Positions 1-11,601 of a stretch of DNA of 64,000 bases are shown here, piece by piece. The position numbers were made by a program, and so were the translations under genes. Under the pieces are notes generated by a model. The model was not told the DNA's origin and did not search any database. It was given only the letters and a program-made list of their open reading frames with translations. Where the stretch lies: NCBI RefSeq assembly GCF_001540865.1, contig NC_033627.1:9401267-9465266 (forward strand). Reading direction: 5' to 3'. The DNA is from Ananas comosus. Taxonomy: Eukaryota > Streptophyta > Magnoliopsida > Poales > Bromeliaceae. Position 1 is the stretch's first letter. Every line of letters begins with the position of its first letter.

Positions 1-69
1 CGTCTTACAGATATGGACCCGGCGAACCAGCTGTTCGCGCCTAACTGGCTCAACAATCAGGAATTCTAA
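1..69 (+). CDS. C-terminal end of an unidentified host protein (partial)
   Basis: Frame 1 is open from the first base and ends at a TAA at 67-69, giving 22 residues that finish ...NWLNNQEF. Codon use is GC-rich and unlike the AT-rich DNA after it, and a polyadenylation-like AATAAA lies near 437, so a gene 3' end is plausible. Bases 4-10 (CTTACAG) look like a splice acceptor, so the last exon may start at 11. I do not recognise the family. It could also be a chance open frame, because the window edge removes everything upstream. Confidence 0.4.
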   Translation, partial: RLTDMDPANQLFAPNWLNNQEF

Positions 70-1627
70 ATAGGTACGACAAGCCTCCCACGATCGGCGC
101 GAGCAGGGGCGGACGGCGAGCAGGCGCGAGCCGGCGCGGGCGCAGGAGGGCGAGCTAGCGGGGGCATGGGCGGGTGTTTAAAATTATTTTCAGAAGGATA
201 TATTGTGGTATCTGTAAGTAAGTAATTCATGTATTGAAAAATAATTCTCTTCGTTGCTTCGTCAAACGGCATGCATTTTCAGCGTTTAGTTGTTAGTCCC
301 AGCGCAAGTCATTTTCGTGACAAGTAGTTCGAAGTTTAACTGATTGCCTTGCTATAGTGGGCGGATTGTACCTCCACTTAGAAATGCTCGCCCTCTCCAC
401 GTGGGATATGATGCAAGAATAGCACCCATTGAGAAATAAAACTTAATGCAACAAATAATGTGCCAACACATGTAGCCTGTGATTGTGACATGATTACGGC
501 CTTAATTGCCCTACCTCTTACACCAGCTTCTCTATTTAGCAAATTAAAAATCTGATATAATATAAATATTCGTTTGCAGAACACAAGAAGGGAGCGATTT
601 TGGGCCTAAAAAATACAAGCTCAATTTTAAAACTTCTGTTTGTTAATTCTCAGAAGAATCTTAATCGATATAACTTTCAAAGTTCTTAAGATCGGATTCG
701 GTAGTTTATCGGGTACGTGCAAAGCACCACAATAAAAAAATAAATAAATACCAAATAAATAATAATAATAATAATAATTCTCTTATAAAAAGCTAAGTAC
801 AGCTCTGATTTTAACTTGTAATATTCCTGTCAAGTCTGGTATTGAAATAATACAAGTGGAAGATAAAACTTGAAAGATAAGAAAAGACAATTAATAGATA
901 ATTCCAACGAAATAAACCATAATATTAGGAGGGATAAAATTAATTAGTATTATATACGAGGATGAGGATGAGGTGATATGAATTAGACCCAACCGCCGAC
1001 CATGGGATTGGGATTGGAAGAAGAGAAACATACATAAATTAATTATAATATATATATATATATATACATATATTCAGTCATGGAAGTGCTTCACCGCTAA
1101 CAAACCATTTGCTTCTAATTAATTAATTACTTAATTAATACATCCTAAAAGTCAACCGCACAATCATCCTATACTCTCTATTATTGAAGCCCCCTTCTTT
1201 CTACCATAAACATAACATATAACCACCTACTGTTATTGCAATATATATATATATATATATACTACTAGCTAGACTAGGGAAAAGAGCGGAAGAAAATAAC
1301 ACCAATTAAGTACTTTTTTCTCTTCTCCTCTCCCATACCCTTAGCAATTCCTCCCCCTTGTCTCAAAACACGCAACATGATTGATTGTATACTATATAGG
1401 TTTAGCAACACCTAAAAATCAATCAAATAAGACCTTCCCATATACCCTCTAACCCTCCTCCTCCTTAGTTATCAACTAACTGGTTAATTATGGCAATTTA
1501 TACATGTAGTTTCCCCCTGATTCTGATGATCCCAAAAGGTCAGAATTATAAGATCACGAGATCTACTGCGATTCGCACGAGACATGTACAGGTTTTACGC
1601 GCTTTGGTTCCTCTCAAAAAATTCAGC
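70..1627. other. AT-rich intergenic DNA
   Basis: No supported gene. The stretch starts with a short GC-rich purine segment (about 95-175) and then becomes AT-rich. It contains an AAT-type microsatellite at 751-779 and TA microsatellites at 1045-1066 and 1240-1261. Pyrimidine-rich patches at about 1310-1350 could be a promoter or 5' leader for the candidate gene that follows, but nothing proves it. Confidence 0.6.
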
Positions 1628-2083
1628 ATGGTGAGCAAGGTAACGATTTTTCCGCTTGCTACGTGCAACTTTTTGGTTGAGTTTTGCAAATTACTTAATT
1701 CGTTTTAATTAAGGTCACGTGAGAAGTTTTATCAGATTTTTGAGGATGGAGAGCAGGGGATGGTGTGTTACAGAGACGAGGAAGGCGAATTAATCTGCGA
1801 AGGATACGACGAAGGGCCGCGTTACGAGGAGCGATCGCCCGAAGCATACTGCAAAAGGTTTATTTACCTGCATTCTTGTGACTAGCAAGCAGGCTTAATC
1901 AATTCGGTTCTAACATTCGGTTATTATTTCACGGCTAGCTCACTTAATTGCAGCTGAAATTTATGCAGCCGCAGCAGACAAGCTGAGGCGAATTGTGACT
2001 CCGTCCGACTGGCGAGGCTTCAGATATTCGGAGAAGACGTCGACGTCTGCCGACTCGTGCGAAAGCAAGAAGAAATGATCTAA
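1628..2083 (+). CDS. Candidate small plant gene of unknown function
   Basis: The best coding signal is at 1736-1857. It reads IFEDGEQGMVCYRDEEGE and continues with ELICEGYDEGPRYEERSPEA in one frame, acidic and with purposeful codon use. The exon can be bounded by an acceptor ending at 1735 (TTATCAG) and a donor at 1858 (GTTTAT). A tiny upstream exon 1628-1639 (ATG GTG AGC AAG, then GTAACG) would join in frame; alternatively the protein starts at the internal ATG 1760. The 3' exon is ambiguous. An acceptor ending at 1953 gives an immediate stop. One ending at 1968 keeps the frame open to TAA at 2081-2083. A third frame, ending in a lysine-rich tail at 2076-2078, is also open. I do not recognise the family, and the exon structure is a guess. 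Confidence 0.3.
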
Positions 2084-2408
2084 GATCAGTAAGCTTTGAT
2101 GTCGGCAGCTCTACATTACATATCATCAGCATCAAGCAATAGACAGACTGAGTTAGTTAGTCTCATCGAGACACACACTTTCTGTAAATAGCCAACTAGT
2201 TAAAAAAGTTTTTATCCATCTAATTTTTCTCCTCTTAAGCTGCAAATATTTTCAATTCCTATTTCCACTGCTCAGAATTTGTACTCACTTTGTCTTTATT
2301 TGGATTTGGTTGTCAGAGTGGCCTAGATAATTTGTAAATAAGATTTTCATGAATTGGTATTAATTTTAAAAAATTAGTAAAAGAGTTTAGTTGATCATAA
2401 CATTAGTA

Positions 2409-2443
2409 AAGGGGACTTCAGTGTCTCGCAATAATGGGCCTGT

Positions 2444-2493
<50 letters not shown>

Positions 2494-2526
2494 GGACTTC
2501 AGTGTCTCGCAATAATGGGCCTGTTT
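2409..2526. repeat. 37-bp direct duplication around a TA microsatellite
   Basis: The 37-bp block at 2409-2445 is repeated exactly at 2490-2526, and the two copies are separated by a pure TA tract. It lies immediately upstream of the LINE. It may be a repair or slippage product, or a target-site-like duplication of a lost insertion. Confidence 0.9.
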
Positions 2527-5500
2527 AGTTTTGAGCAATAGTACAAAGAAGGGGAAGCTCCCTGGAAAAAAGAGATCCTCGCAGAGATCAGTCAAAGGAG
2601 AAGGGTAAGAAGATCTGCAAGGAGGTGATCTGGGCTGACGAGATTGGAAAGGAGTTAGTGAAGGTAGGTGGAAGCTTTGAAGGAGAGAAGAGGGATTTAC
2701 CTCGAGTAGGTGAGGAAAGAAAGCTCCAAGGAGCGAGCTCTCATGGGAATTTAAGAGGCACACTCTTGAAACATCCGGATGCGACGGCCGAGGGAGGCAA
2801 AGCTGCGCTGAGGGTGCAAAGTAACCTGGGTGTAGAGGAGGCGACGTTTCACGCTATTGGCAAGGGCTCCTCCAACGAGCTTAGGAGCGGAGTTATTGCC
2901 AGTCACCATGATGGCAAGAAGGGGTCGCTTCACAGCCCTGTTGACAGGAGGGGGAGGAGCAGCGGGGAGGGTGGCGTTAGTTACTCCTACTTCCCCAGAC
3001 AAGGGTCTTTTAAGGAGGCCTTGGTGGGGAAGCCGAAACTACATCACCCTCATCCCGCTGCCCTAACCCCCAAGATCGCCTCAGTCCAGCAGAGGCCGAA
3101 GCAGCTCTTGAGCCAATACCCCGTCAAAAGGTGCTTCAGGTGCCTAGCCAGGGACTACGTTGTCGTTGCCTGCTGGGATCCTGTGCGGTGCCGAAGGTGT
3201 CTCTGCTACGGCCACCGAGCGTCCCTGTGTAGGGCTGATAGAGGGCCTAAGGCGTCTAATCACATGTATAGGCCCTATCATCGGCCGAGGCGTGCCCCGG
3301 GTCGCGCACCAGTGTCGAAGGTCTTTGTCCCTTACACAGAGGAATACCTACGAAGGAGGGATCTGCACCAAAACGCTGTCCTTGCTGATGTGATACGCCC
3401 GGCCAACCTGGGGCCCGACCTAATCAACACCATAAAAAACGCGCTCGCGAGGCGTTTCGGGGGCTATACTGACGACTTCGCGGTCGCGCGACATAGGGAG
3501 AGGGACTACGCGATCTTTCTTCCGGAGTGGGCTCCTGCAGACGTTCTCACTAGGCGGGAAGTTCTCACCCTTAATGACTTTTGGATTCGGTGTTATCTGT
3601 GGGGGCAGCACTCGAATGCCAGGCCGCATCGCTCGCGTTATCGAGCTTGGATCAGACTTATAAATCTCCCTTTTGAGATCTGGACGATTCCCCGTGTGGC
3701 GGCGATCGTCGGTGGATTTGGGAGGTTCGTGAAGGCCGACGCTACTACCAGAGCCATGACGGACCTGCGAGCTTACAGGTGCCAGGTCGTCATGGACTCG
3801 ATGCTCGACGTTCCACAAAACCAATCTATCGTCCTTGGTGACGAACTATTTTCAGTTATGGTACACTTAGAAAGCTGGAAATTTATCGCAGATGGAGGGG
3901 GAGGCGATCCCCCGGTACCACCTCAGGATGGACCAGAGGAAGGTCAGATCGAGGAGGGAGATGCCGACATCAGTCATCATTTCGACGACGCAGGCGACCG
4001 GCCGATGGCGGAGGCGGAGGACGAGGTGGACACTGGTGTGGGCGAAGTGGAAGAAGCGGAAGCTCCACAACAGACTCGAGCGGCTCGCCGCGGCTCGGAG
4101 CCCTGCTGCCCAGCGGGAGGAGTAGGAGTGGAGGCCCTTCGGTAGACCCGAGCGACTGACCAAAGCTCAGAGATCCGACGGGCGACGCAAGTGATGGGAG
4201 TGGCGGCGACGAGGGGAGAGTTAGTCGGCCAAGCCGCAGCCTGGAAGGTGGCACAGGGGAGCGGAGGCTTCCGGACGTCGGAAGGCTTTCGGTCGTCGGG
4301 GCGAGCCGCAGTACGGACGGTGGCGCATGGAAACGGTGATAGCCAAACGTCGCGCTAGTCGGTTGTGCGAGATGGGAGACGCCGTCGTGCAACGGTCGAC
4401 GACGGCGTTCGGCCAGATGACAGGGAGGCGCTCGGTTCGAGACTAGGGGAGAAGATTGAGGGGCTCAAGGTTTGCATGGAAAATCCAGGGGCAATTGGGT
4501 ATGTCAACTATCCGTACCTGCAACCCATTCCTGACTTGGACCTTCGGTAAGAGGTGGGCGTACTCTCCAAGACTAGACAACCCAAGGCCCTAGCTGCCCA
4601 ACACTCTGCCTTGGGATCCCAAGAGTGGGGATCCCAAGAGTGGAAATTTCTTTTGAATTTGAATTCCCATGTTCTGCTACTATCGGCCCACTTGCACTTC
4701 TCTGGCTTGGATTGCAACAGGCCTTCAATGGGTTTGCGTGCCTGGATGTTTGCATTGAGACCGATTCAGGGCCCAGACAGCCGAGCCTTCGCGATCCTGG
4801 GCCGTGGGCTGTCTCGGGGACCCATTTCGGTGGATTGGGCGGCCGTGAGGGAGACCCGTAGCCATTTCTGCGGTGGGCCGAGCCAGATCCAGACTTTTCT
4901 AGGCGGACTTCCTGTTCCTGGGTCAGCCACTGGCGGCCCACTGCTGCTCGGGTCCCCCCCACCCCCCCAGGCCTTCCACTTCCACTTCCGCTCGGGCCTT
5001 CCCTGCCCGGGCTCGGTAACTCTACAGGCGGCCTCCTACCGCCTGGGCCTTCCCTCCATGGGTTTTTGCACGGTCCTTCTCCGAAACCCCCGGGCCTTCC
5101 TCCTCCGCTTGGGCCTTCCCTGCCCCGGCTCGGTAACCCTACTAGCAGCCTCTTCCCCCTTAGGCCTCCCCTCCCTGGGTTTCTGCACGGGCCTTCTCCG
5201 CCTGGGCCTGGTGACTATGTGGGAGGCTCGACCACCACCCCCCTCGAGTTTAACTCTGGATCTCTGCTGTCCCCACCCCTCGATCCACCTGGTTTTTTCG
5301 ACGACCTATTCGGACCCTTCAGCTCCAACGAGGCCACCCCTCTCGAAGGACCCAGAACTAGCGCTCGGCTCTCCAACAGGACTTCTGAATCTGTGCTCGG
5401 CAGGGCGATTAGTAGGAAAGCGCGCCTACTCGAGGGTGGATCTATACGCTTCGGATCGGCGCAGCAAAATTGGACTGACCATAAGGTGAAGTCGAAGGCT

Positions 5501-8500
5501 GCTCTCTGCGGGGTCACCATCTTTGATGCCGAAGCTGCGAGGCTCCGCATCTTCCTTCAAGCGGATGCCTAGTCCTCGTTACGCCCGTCTACATGTTTCT
5601 TCTTGTGTTTTTTGGGTTTTATGTTTAACATTTTGTCTTGGAATGTTCGCGGTCTAAACGACTTGGCGAAGCGTCGATGTATCAGGTTTGTTGTCTCTAC
5701 GTTTAGTCGGTCAGTCGTCTGTCTCCAAGAATCGAAAGTCGATTCCGTATCTCGGTCTTTCCTACGCTCGTGTTGTGGCTCTTCGATTGATAGATGTCAG
5801 TTTCTTCCGGCAGTTGGGGCCTCTGGTGGCCTTATCACGTGTTGGAATTCTAAATCTTCTCGTGCAGTGAGGTCCTAATCAGAAAGCACTCCCTCACCCT
5901 CCTCCTCACACACTCCGCCAGCGGGAAGCGCTTCTACCTAACTAACGTTTACGGCCCGCCTACTTGGAACGGAAAGGACGAATTCTGCTCCGAACTACTT
6001 AACCTAGTCAGTATTTGCTCTCCTAGCTGGGTTATCTGCGGCGATTTCAACTTTACAAAAAATCAATCCGAACGAAAAGGTAGCTGTTGGAGCAACAAAG
6101 CCATGGCCATGTTCGCTGACCTCATCAGCAATCTAGCAATGATTGACTTACCGCTATCGAATCAAAACTTCACTTGGTCGAACATGCAACATCAACCCTC
6201 TCTGGCAAAGCTCGACAGATTTCTCGTTTCGACTGAATGGGATCACCTCTTTCCCCACTGCAAGGTCAAAGCCCTCCCCAGGATAACTTCGGACTACTCT
6301 CCGATCATCCTATCAACTGGCTCTTATAGGGCACCGCAAAGATTTCGGTTCGAAAAAGTCTGGCTCACCAAAGACGATTTCTCCAACAACGTACCACTCT
6401 GGTGGAATGAAGTTCCGCCCAAGAACTCGGCCATCCTCATTATCACTGCTAAGCTTAGGCACTGTCGAACTAGGATCAAAGAATGGTGCAAGACGAACTT
6501 TCACAGTATTTCTAACACCAAAAGGGAGATCCAGGAGGAGCTCCATCAGATCGACCTCCTTGAGGAACAGCACAACCTGCCTCAGCCTACGCTAGATCTA
6601 CGCGCACATCTCAAATCTAAGTTTCACTCGATCCTCAAAGAGGAGGAAATCCTCTGGAAGACTAGAGCAAAACAAACTTGGCTTAAGGAAGGGGACGAAA
6701 ACACTAAATTTTTTCACGCCGTCGCAAATGGCCGGAAAAAAAGCAACACCATTATTGAAATTGAGGATGAAGACGGCCGGATTCATGCCAACGAAGTGCA
6801 AAAAAGATTATACTTCTTCCAAACCTTTAAGCACCTTTTCGGCCAGGAAGATGCCCATTCACCTTCAATCGGGGACTGGGGGGGACTTTATAGCACCAAC
6901 AGACTGCTAAACCCAGAATCTTTAACGACGAATTTCACCATTGAGGAAATCAAGATAGCCACCTTTCAACTCGGCAGTGACAAGGCTCCTGGACCAGATG
7001 GCTTTCCACTAATTTTCTTCCAAGCTTTCTAGGAAACAGTTAAGGACGATATCCACAACGTATTCATCGACTTACAGTGTGACAGACTATCCACTGCTCC
7101 CATTGACTATTCTTTCATCTGCCTCATCCTTAAAAAAGAAGGAGCGCGTAAAGCTAACGACTTCCGTCCGATCAGTCTCATTAACGGAGTACAGAAAATC
7201 ATTTCCAAACTCTTAGCTAACAGATTAGCCTGTACCTTGCCGACCGTTATTTCCTCATCGCAATCGGCCTTCTTAAAAGATCGACTGCTCACCGACTCTT
7301 TCGTCACAGCTACCGAACTGGTGAACTGGTGTTCGAATTCTGGTACGGACTGCGCATGTTTTAAAGCGGACTTTCAGAAAGCCTTCGATAACGTTAGTTG
7401 GTCGTTCCTACAATGGGTCATGCAGTGGGCAGGTTTCAATGACAAGTGGTGGGCCTGGATACAACAATGTGTCTGTAATGCGAAGATAGCCATCTTGGTG
7501 AATGACACTCCAATGTCGTGGTTCAAAGCTCGGAAGGGGCTCAGACAAGGAGACCCTCTTTCCCCCTGCCTCTTCATCCTGGTGGCCGACTGCTTGGCAA
7601 GGCTGACGGAAACAGCAACGGCCAATAACCTGCTTCGCGGCATCGGACCTTCTGACGATAGTCAGACCGTTCTACTTCAATTTGCTGATGACACTCTCTT
7701 CTTTTGCGAGCCGAGAAAAAAGTACATGCGAAATCTGCGGTTTATCCTGAAAATCTTTGAGTGGGCATCTGGCCTCAAGATAAACAATTTCAAATCGGAG
7801 TTGTTCTACCTAGGTCAGAACCCAAACAGAGCCAATAGACTTGCGTATATCATCGGTTGCAAAGTTGGCACCTTCCCATTCCGCTACCTTGGCCTACCCC
7901 TTCATACCAAACGGCTACGCAAGGAGGATTGGAACTTGATTATTAACCGCATTGACGCAAAAATTGGCGGATGGAAAGCAAAATTACTCTCCTATGGAGG
8001 AAGATTAACCCTTGTCAATTCGGTCCTCACCAATCTTCCCTTATTCTATTTTTCCATCTTTAGAGCACCTCAATGGGTTCTGCACCGGATAGAATCTTTA
8101 CGCAGAGCTTTTTTCTGGAAAGGGTGCTCCAATATCTCTGGAGGAGCATGCCTTGTCAACTGGAAAGCTGTTTGCAAAAGTAAAAAGGAAGGGGGACTGG
8201 GGATTTTAGTTATGGAAGACATGAATGTGGCTCTTCTCTCCAAATGGTGGTGGCGCTTTTTCAACGAACCCCACCTGCCTTGGTGCAATCTTATCAAAAC
8301 CCTCTACTACATCAGACGAATACCACTTCACGAGGGCCGGGCCTTCGCCCCACACTCACAGTGGTGGAAAAGCGTACTACGCTGTCGTGATGTTTTCAAA
8401 TAAAGTATAACCCACAAGCTAGGTGACGGAAGAAACATCAGGATTTGGACTGATATTTGGCTTGGTGAAACCCCCCTGAGTACCTCATTCCCAAACATGT

Positions 8501-9195
8501 TCGCCCTTATCAGGCACAAGAACGCTAGAATCTCCCAGTGCTGGACCGCCACCGGATGGAGATGTCGCTACATCTGTCAAGGCTACTCGGCGTCACTTTC
8601 GGCCGCTAGCCGTAGCCAGATATCTCAGCTCAAACACCTGCTCTTAAGTATTAGTCCGCAAAACTTCCCTGACAAGCTAAATTGGAGGTGGACCACGACT
8701 CAACAGTTTACTGTCAAATCCCTCTATATCTTTCTTTCCGACTTTGGACTTAAGGGACCCGGTTAACCATCTTATCTGGCGACTGAAGATTCCTTTAAAG
8801 ATCAAAATCTTCATTTGGTTACTGCTTCGAAAAAGATTACTCACTGCTGACAGACTGCTAACTCGCGGTTTGAGGGTCGATCAACACTGTGTCTTTTGCG
8901 CCTTCAACACGGAAAATTGCGACCACCTTTTCTCCAACTGTATCTTCACTCGTTATCTCCTACTCACCATGGAGGGGCAGTCTCCTTCGACCGATGCTCT
9001 AGGGGACGTTCGAGATCTCTGGACCCTAACTGCCAACACCACCGACGCTGCTCTGAGATCAAAACGCCTTTGTCGCCTAGCTGGAATCTGGTGAATCGTC
9101 TGGACGGAAAGAAACAATTCCATTTTCCGTGCATTACCCCACAACGTTCTTCACTCTTCCGATAGGTTGAGAACTTTGTTGGCTGAGTGGTCCGC

Positions 9196-9196
<1 letters not shown>
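2527..9196 (+). mobile_element. L1-type LINE retrotransposon, decayed
   Basis: A non-LTR retrotransposon of the plant L1 superfamily. ORF1 carries CCHC zinc knuckles (2535-5572). ORF2 carries an apurinic-type endonuclease, a reverse transcriptase and a zf-RVT-like domain (5621-9200). Both ORFs contain stops and frameshifts, so this copy is dead. There is no ATG at the start of ORF1, which suggests 5' truncation near 2527. The 3' end lacks a poly(A) tail: ORF2 runs straight into a TA microsatellite at 9197. No clean target-site duplication is visible. Confidence 0.9.
2535..5572 (+). pseudogene. LINE ORF1 (nucleic-acid-binding protein), broken
   Basis: In L1 elements ORF1 protein binds the element RNA. 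The frame is open at 2535-4145 without an ATG start. A CCHC knuckle CRRCLCYGHRASLC (CX2CX4HX4C) is encoded near 3190-3235. A second knuckle just before it, CFRCLARDYVVVAC, has Tyr where His is expected. A globular DUF4283-like part follows at about 3340-3890, then an acidic tail and a stop at 4143-4145. The C-terminal part resumes in another frame at about 5216-5572. It ends in LCGVTIFDAEAARLRIFLQ, the usual close of plant LINE ORF1 proteins, 49 bases before ORF2. The middle (4146-5215) is frame-disrupted, proline-rich and internally repeated. Confidence 0.8.

Positions 9197-9200
<4 letters not shown>
5621..9200 (+). pseudogene. LINE ORF2 (endonuclease and reverse transcriptase), broken
   Basis: ORF2 protein nicks the target and copies the RNA. 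The start at ATG 5621 gives the endonuclease motif ILSWNVRGLND, followed by VCLQESKVD and SGGLITCWN. A frameshift near 5865 moves the frame, which then shows TNVYGPP, WVICGDFN, FTWSN, LAKLDRFLVS and SDYSPII. In active endonucleases the last motif carries a catalytic His (SDHSP); here it is Tyr. The reverse transcriptase shows KAPGPDGFP, a TAG stop at 7030-7032, KADFQKAFDNVSW, GLRQGDPLSP and the catalytic FADDTLFF (about 7681-7704). A TAA at 8401, a TAA at 8764 with a frame change, and a TGA at 9092 follow. The zf-RVT-like region (CVFCAFN...CDHLFSNC) is at about 8770-8960, and the W.IVWTERN motif marks the C-terminus. Several stops sit where Trp is expected (TGG to TAG or TGA). Confidence 0.9.
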
Positions 9201-9236
<36 letters not shown>

Positions 9237-9257
9237 NATATATACATATATATATAC

Positions 9258-9306
<49 letters not shown>
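9197..9306. repeat. TA microsatellite at the 3' end of the LINE
   Basis: An almost pure TA tract with a few TACA variants and one ambiguous base (n at 9237). It separates the LINE from the fold-back element at 9307. It may be the LINE 3' tail, or the TA-rich target of the fold-back element. Confidence 0.95.
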
Positions 9307-9851
9307 GCAGGACTGCGGTGCTCTCAGGAGCACGGAGGCCTCCGTGCTCCTGAACCATTTTCGATGATAGAATTTTCGAATCGACGATCGGCTCCTTTAG
9401 ACTTGATCTAGCGTATTTGAAGTTTCTAGAAAATAATTTTTACGATTTTTTGATATCATTTGCCTAGTGATCGAAAGGATTTAAAATCAATAATTTTGAA
9501 TGGTTGATATCTGCCGTTTTCAAGTTTAACGGTGCAGAAGTATTCAAATCAGATGAAAGATACAAAATTCTTTATACTATGTACAACAAGATTAATATTT
9601 CTGATCGAAAATTTTCGTGTTATATCACCACTTTTTATAGGATTTTTATTTTCAGCCGTTAAAAATTATTGATTTTGAATCCGTTCGATTGCTAGGTAAA
9701 TAATATCGAAAAATCACAAAAATTATTTTCTAGAAACTTCAAATAAGCTAGATCAAATTTAACGGAGCCGATCGTCGATTTGAAAATTCCATCATCAAAA
9801 ACGGCTCAGTAGCACGGAGGCCTCCGTGCTCCTGAGAGCACAGCAGTCCTG

Positions 9852-9852
<1 letters not shown>
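9307..9852. mobile_element. Fold-back (MULE-type MITE-like) element, copy 1
   Basis: The two ends are inverted repeats over about 190 bases each, starting GCAGGACTGC and ending GCAGTCCTGC. Each arm contains the perfect 20-bp palindrome AGCACGGAGGCCTCCGTGCT close to its tip. There is no coding capacity. Three relatives lie at 60804-61260, 61620-62149 and about 63085-63425. Flanks are TA on the left and TC/TA on the right, which hides any target-site duplication. Long inverted repeats without ORFs suggest a non-autonomous Mutator-like or fold-back element; the class is inference. Confidence 0.85.
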
Positions 9853-9885
<33 letters not shown>

Positions 9886-11110
9886 GTCACAACTTATGAC
9901 CAGTTGTTATAGAGGATCTTCATTCAACTTGTAATTTGATTCAACCCAAAAGAGAAAAACTTGCTACAAATGGTGGTAAGTTCAACGTGGCACAGAACTT
10001 TGAAACTCGGCAAATAAATTTGATTTGGTATTACAACCCATCAATTGATTTCGATAGTGAAACTTTCTGCAATTCTACCGGTCAATTTGCAACGAGAAAA
10101 AAGATGGTGTGTGTGTGTGTGTGTTTTTTTTTTTTTGCACGAAATTGAAGTTGTTGGGCTATATAACTCTAAAAAATTAAGTCCCTATGTAGATTTATGC
10201 CTCAAATAAGATTTGAGATGATAAAATTAGAAAGACTCTGCTCGGATGTATAAATATTTTACTTAGCATATATATTTTCTTGATTTACTTAGCAAGCATA
10301 CAATATTTAAAAGATGAGAAGTATGATCAGATATTTAGAATGAATATCATATTTTACTCTCTAGTCACCTTTTATCGAATAAGATAAATACCTTCACAGA
10401 TAAAGTATTCTATCCGACTAAATCATAGATGCAAGAAGATTTATCAAAAAGCAAATTTATACAAAAAATTCTCATGTTGAAGAAGTTAATTATCCTAACA
10501 TCCAAATAGAGCCTAAATTGTTCCTGCTTCATTGGCCACTCTCTCTCTCTAAAAAAAAAAAACCAAACAAAAACAAAAACAAAAACAAAATGATTGGCTT
10601 TTGTTGGTTATCTAACTTTGGTTTTTGCAACAAGTAGAAAAGTTATCGATGCATCCATCCTATTTCTTTGTGAAAGTGAGAGTGGTTGAGATAGCATTTT
10701 CAAAATGTTGTTCGTTTTTAGTCACCTAAATTCAGCACTTTTTTTTTTTCCTGTTCGCTTCTGATTTGCAATTTGTTACAGGGTACTAATTATAGATCGT
10801 AGATGGATGTTGGGTAAAGAAAAAAAAAGGTGGCCTGTAAATACCAATACTCCTCTTGTATATTCAATTACTGAACTGGAAAGTAAAAAAAAAATAAAAA
10901 TATAAAAATTGAGAAAAATTTAAGACCAATTTGCATAAAAAAAATCCACAAGTTTTGAGCTTTTTTTTTGAGTAAAATCTTTTTTTTAAAAAAATAATAA
11001 TAAAGGGGAAAAAATTAAAAAAAAAGACATACCTTGTATGATTAAGGAACCATTCCTTTTTGAATTTTTTTGAATAGTTTTCAAAAAAAAATAGAAGTCA
11101 TTAGAGGCTT
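9853..11110. other. AT-rich intergenic DNA without recognisable genes
   Basis: No coding or repeat structure beyond short simple repeats: TC/TA at 9853-9884, a GT tract followed by T at about 10107-10136, and several short A or T runs. Nothing else can be supported. Confidence 0.6.
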
Positions 11111-11238
11111 GATATAAGTTGGCCTCATACAAAAAAAGAAAAAAAAGAAAAAAAAGAAGGAGAGATCTGAAAGAGAAGAAAGAAAAAGAAGAAAAGAAAG
11201 AAGAAGAAAAAAAAAAAAAAGTGAAAAAAAAAGTTTTT

Positions 11239-11284
<46 letters not shown>
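11111..11284. repeat. Purine-rich tract followed by a CT microsatellite
   Basis: A/G-only sequence from about 11128 to 11230 is followed by a pure CT tract at 11242-11284. The + strand thus switches from all-purine to all-pyrimidine, an arrangement able to adopt unusual DNA structures. Open frames here (Lys/Glu-rich or Arg-Glu repeats) are by-products. Confidence 0.85.
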
Positions 11285-11287
<3 letters not shown>

Positions 11288-11601
11288 TACATGCACAAAG
11301 GGGGGAACCCCTTTTTGGTCTTGCTGGCAGAGGGGGTGCCATGTGCATCCCCTCCTTTGTCCGTACCACAGCAAAAAAAAAAAAGGAAAAAAAAGACTTT
11401 AACTCTTGCATTTGACGACAACGGCGACAACGACAACCACGACGACTCCTACGACAACAATAGATATGCATGCATACGAATAGCGTAAGTGCGATTTTCT
11501 TGTCAGTTTGATCAACCCGACCATCTTCGTAATAAGTTTTGAATCGATCAAATTTGACATCAAATCGTCATTTCCGCCGTGCGTATGCATCGCTAATCTC
11601 T

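Noticed and set aside
4554..5489. A 311-residue frame in the middle of LINE ORF1
   Set aside because: It starts in a disrupted region and lacks domain features; the real ORF1 C-terminus lies in another frame (about 5216-5572).
9134..9411. Tyr-Ile repeat frames, also at 61346-61618 and 62043-62355
   Set aside because: Translations of TA and TATACA microsatellites.
11119..11471. Lys/Glu-rich and Arg-Glu-repeat frames
   Set aside because: Products of the purine tract and the CT microsatellite.
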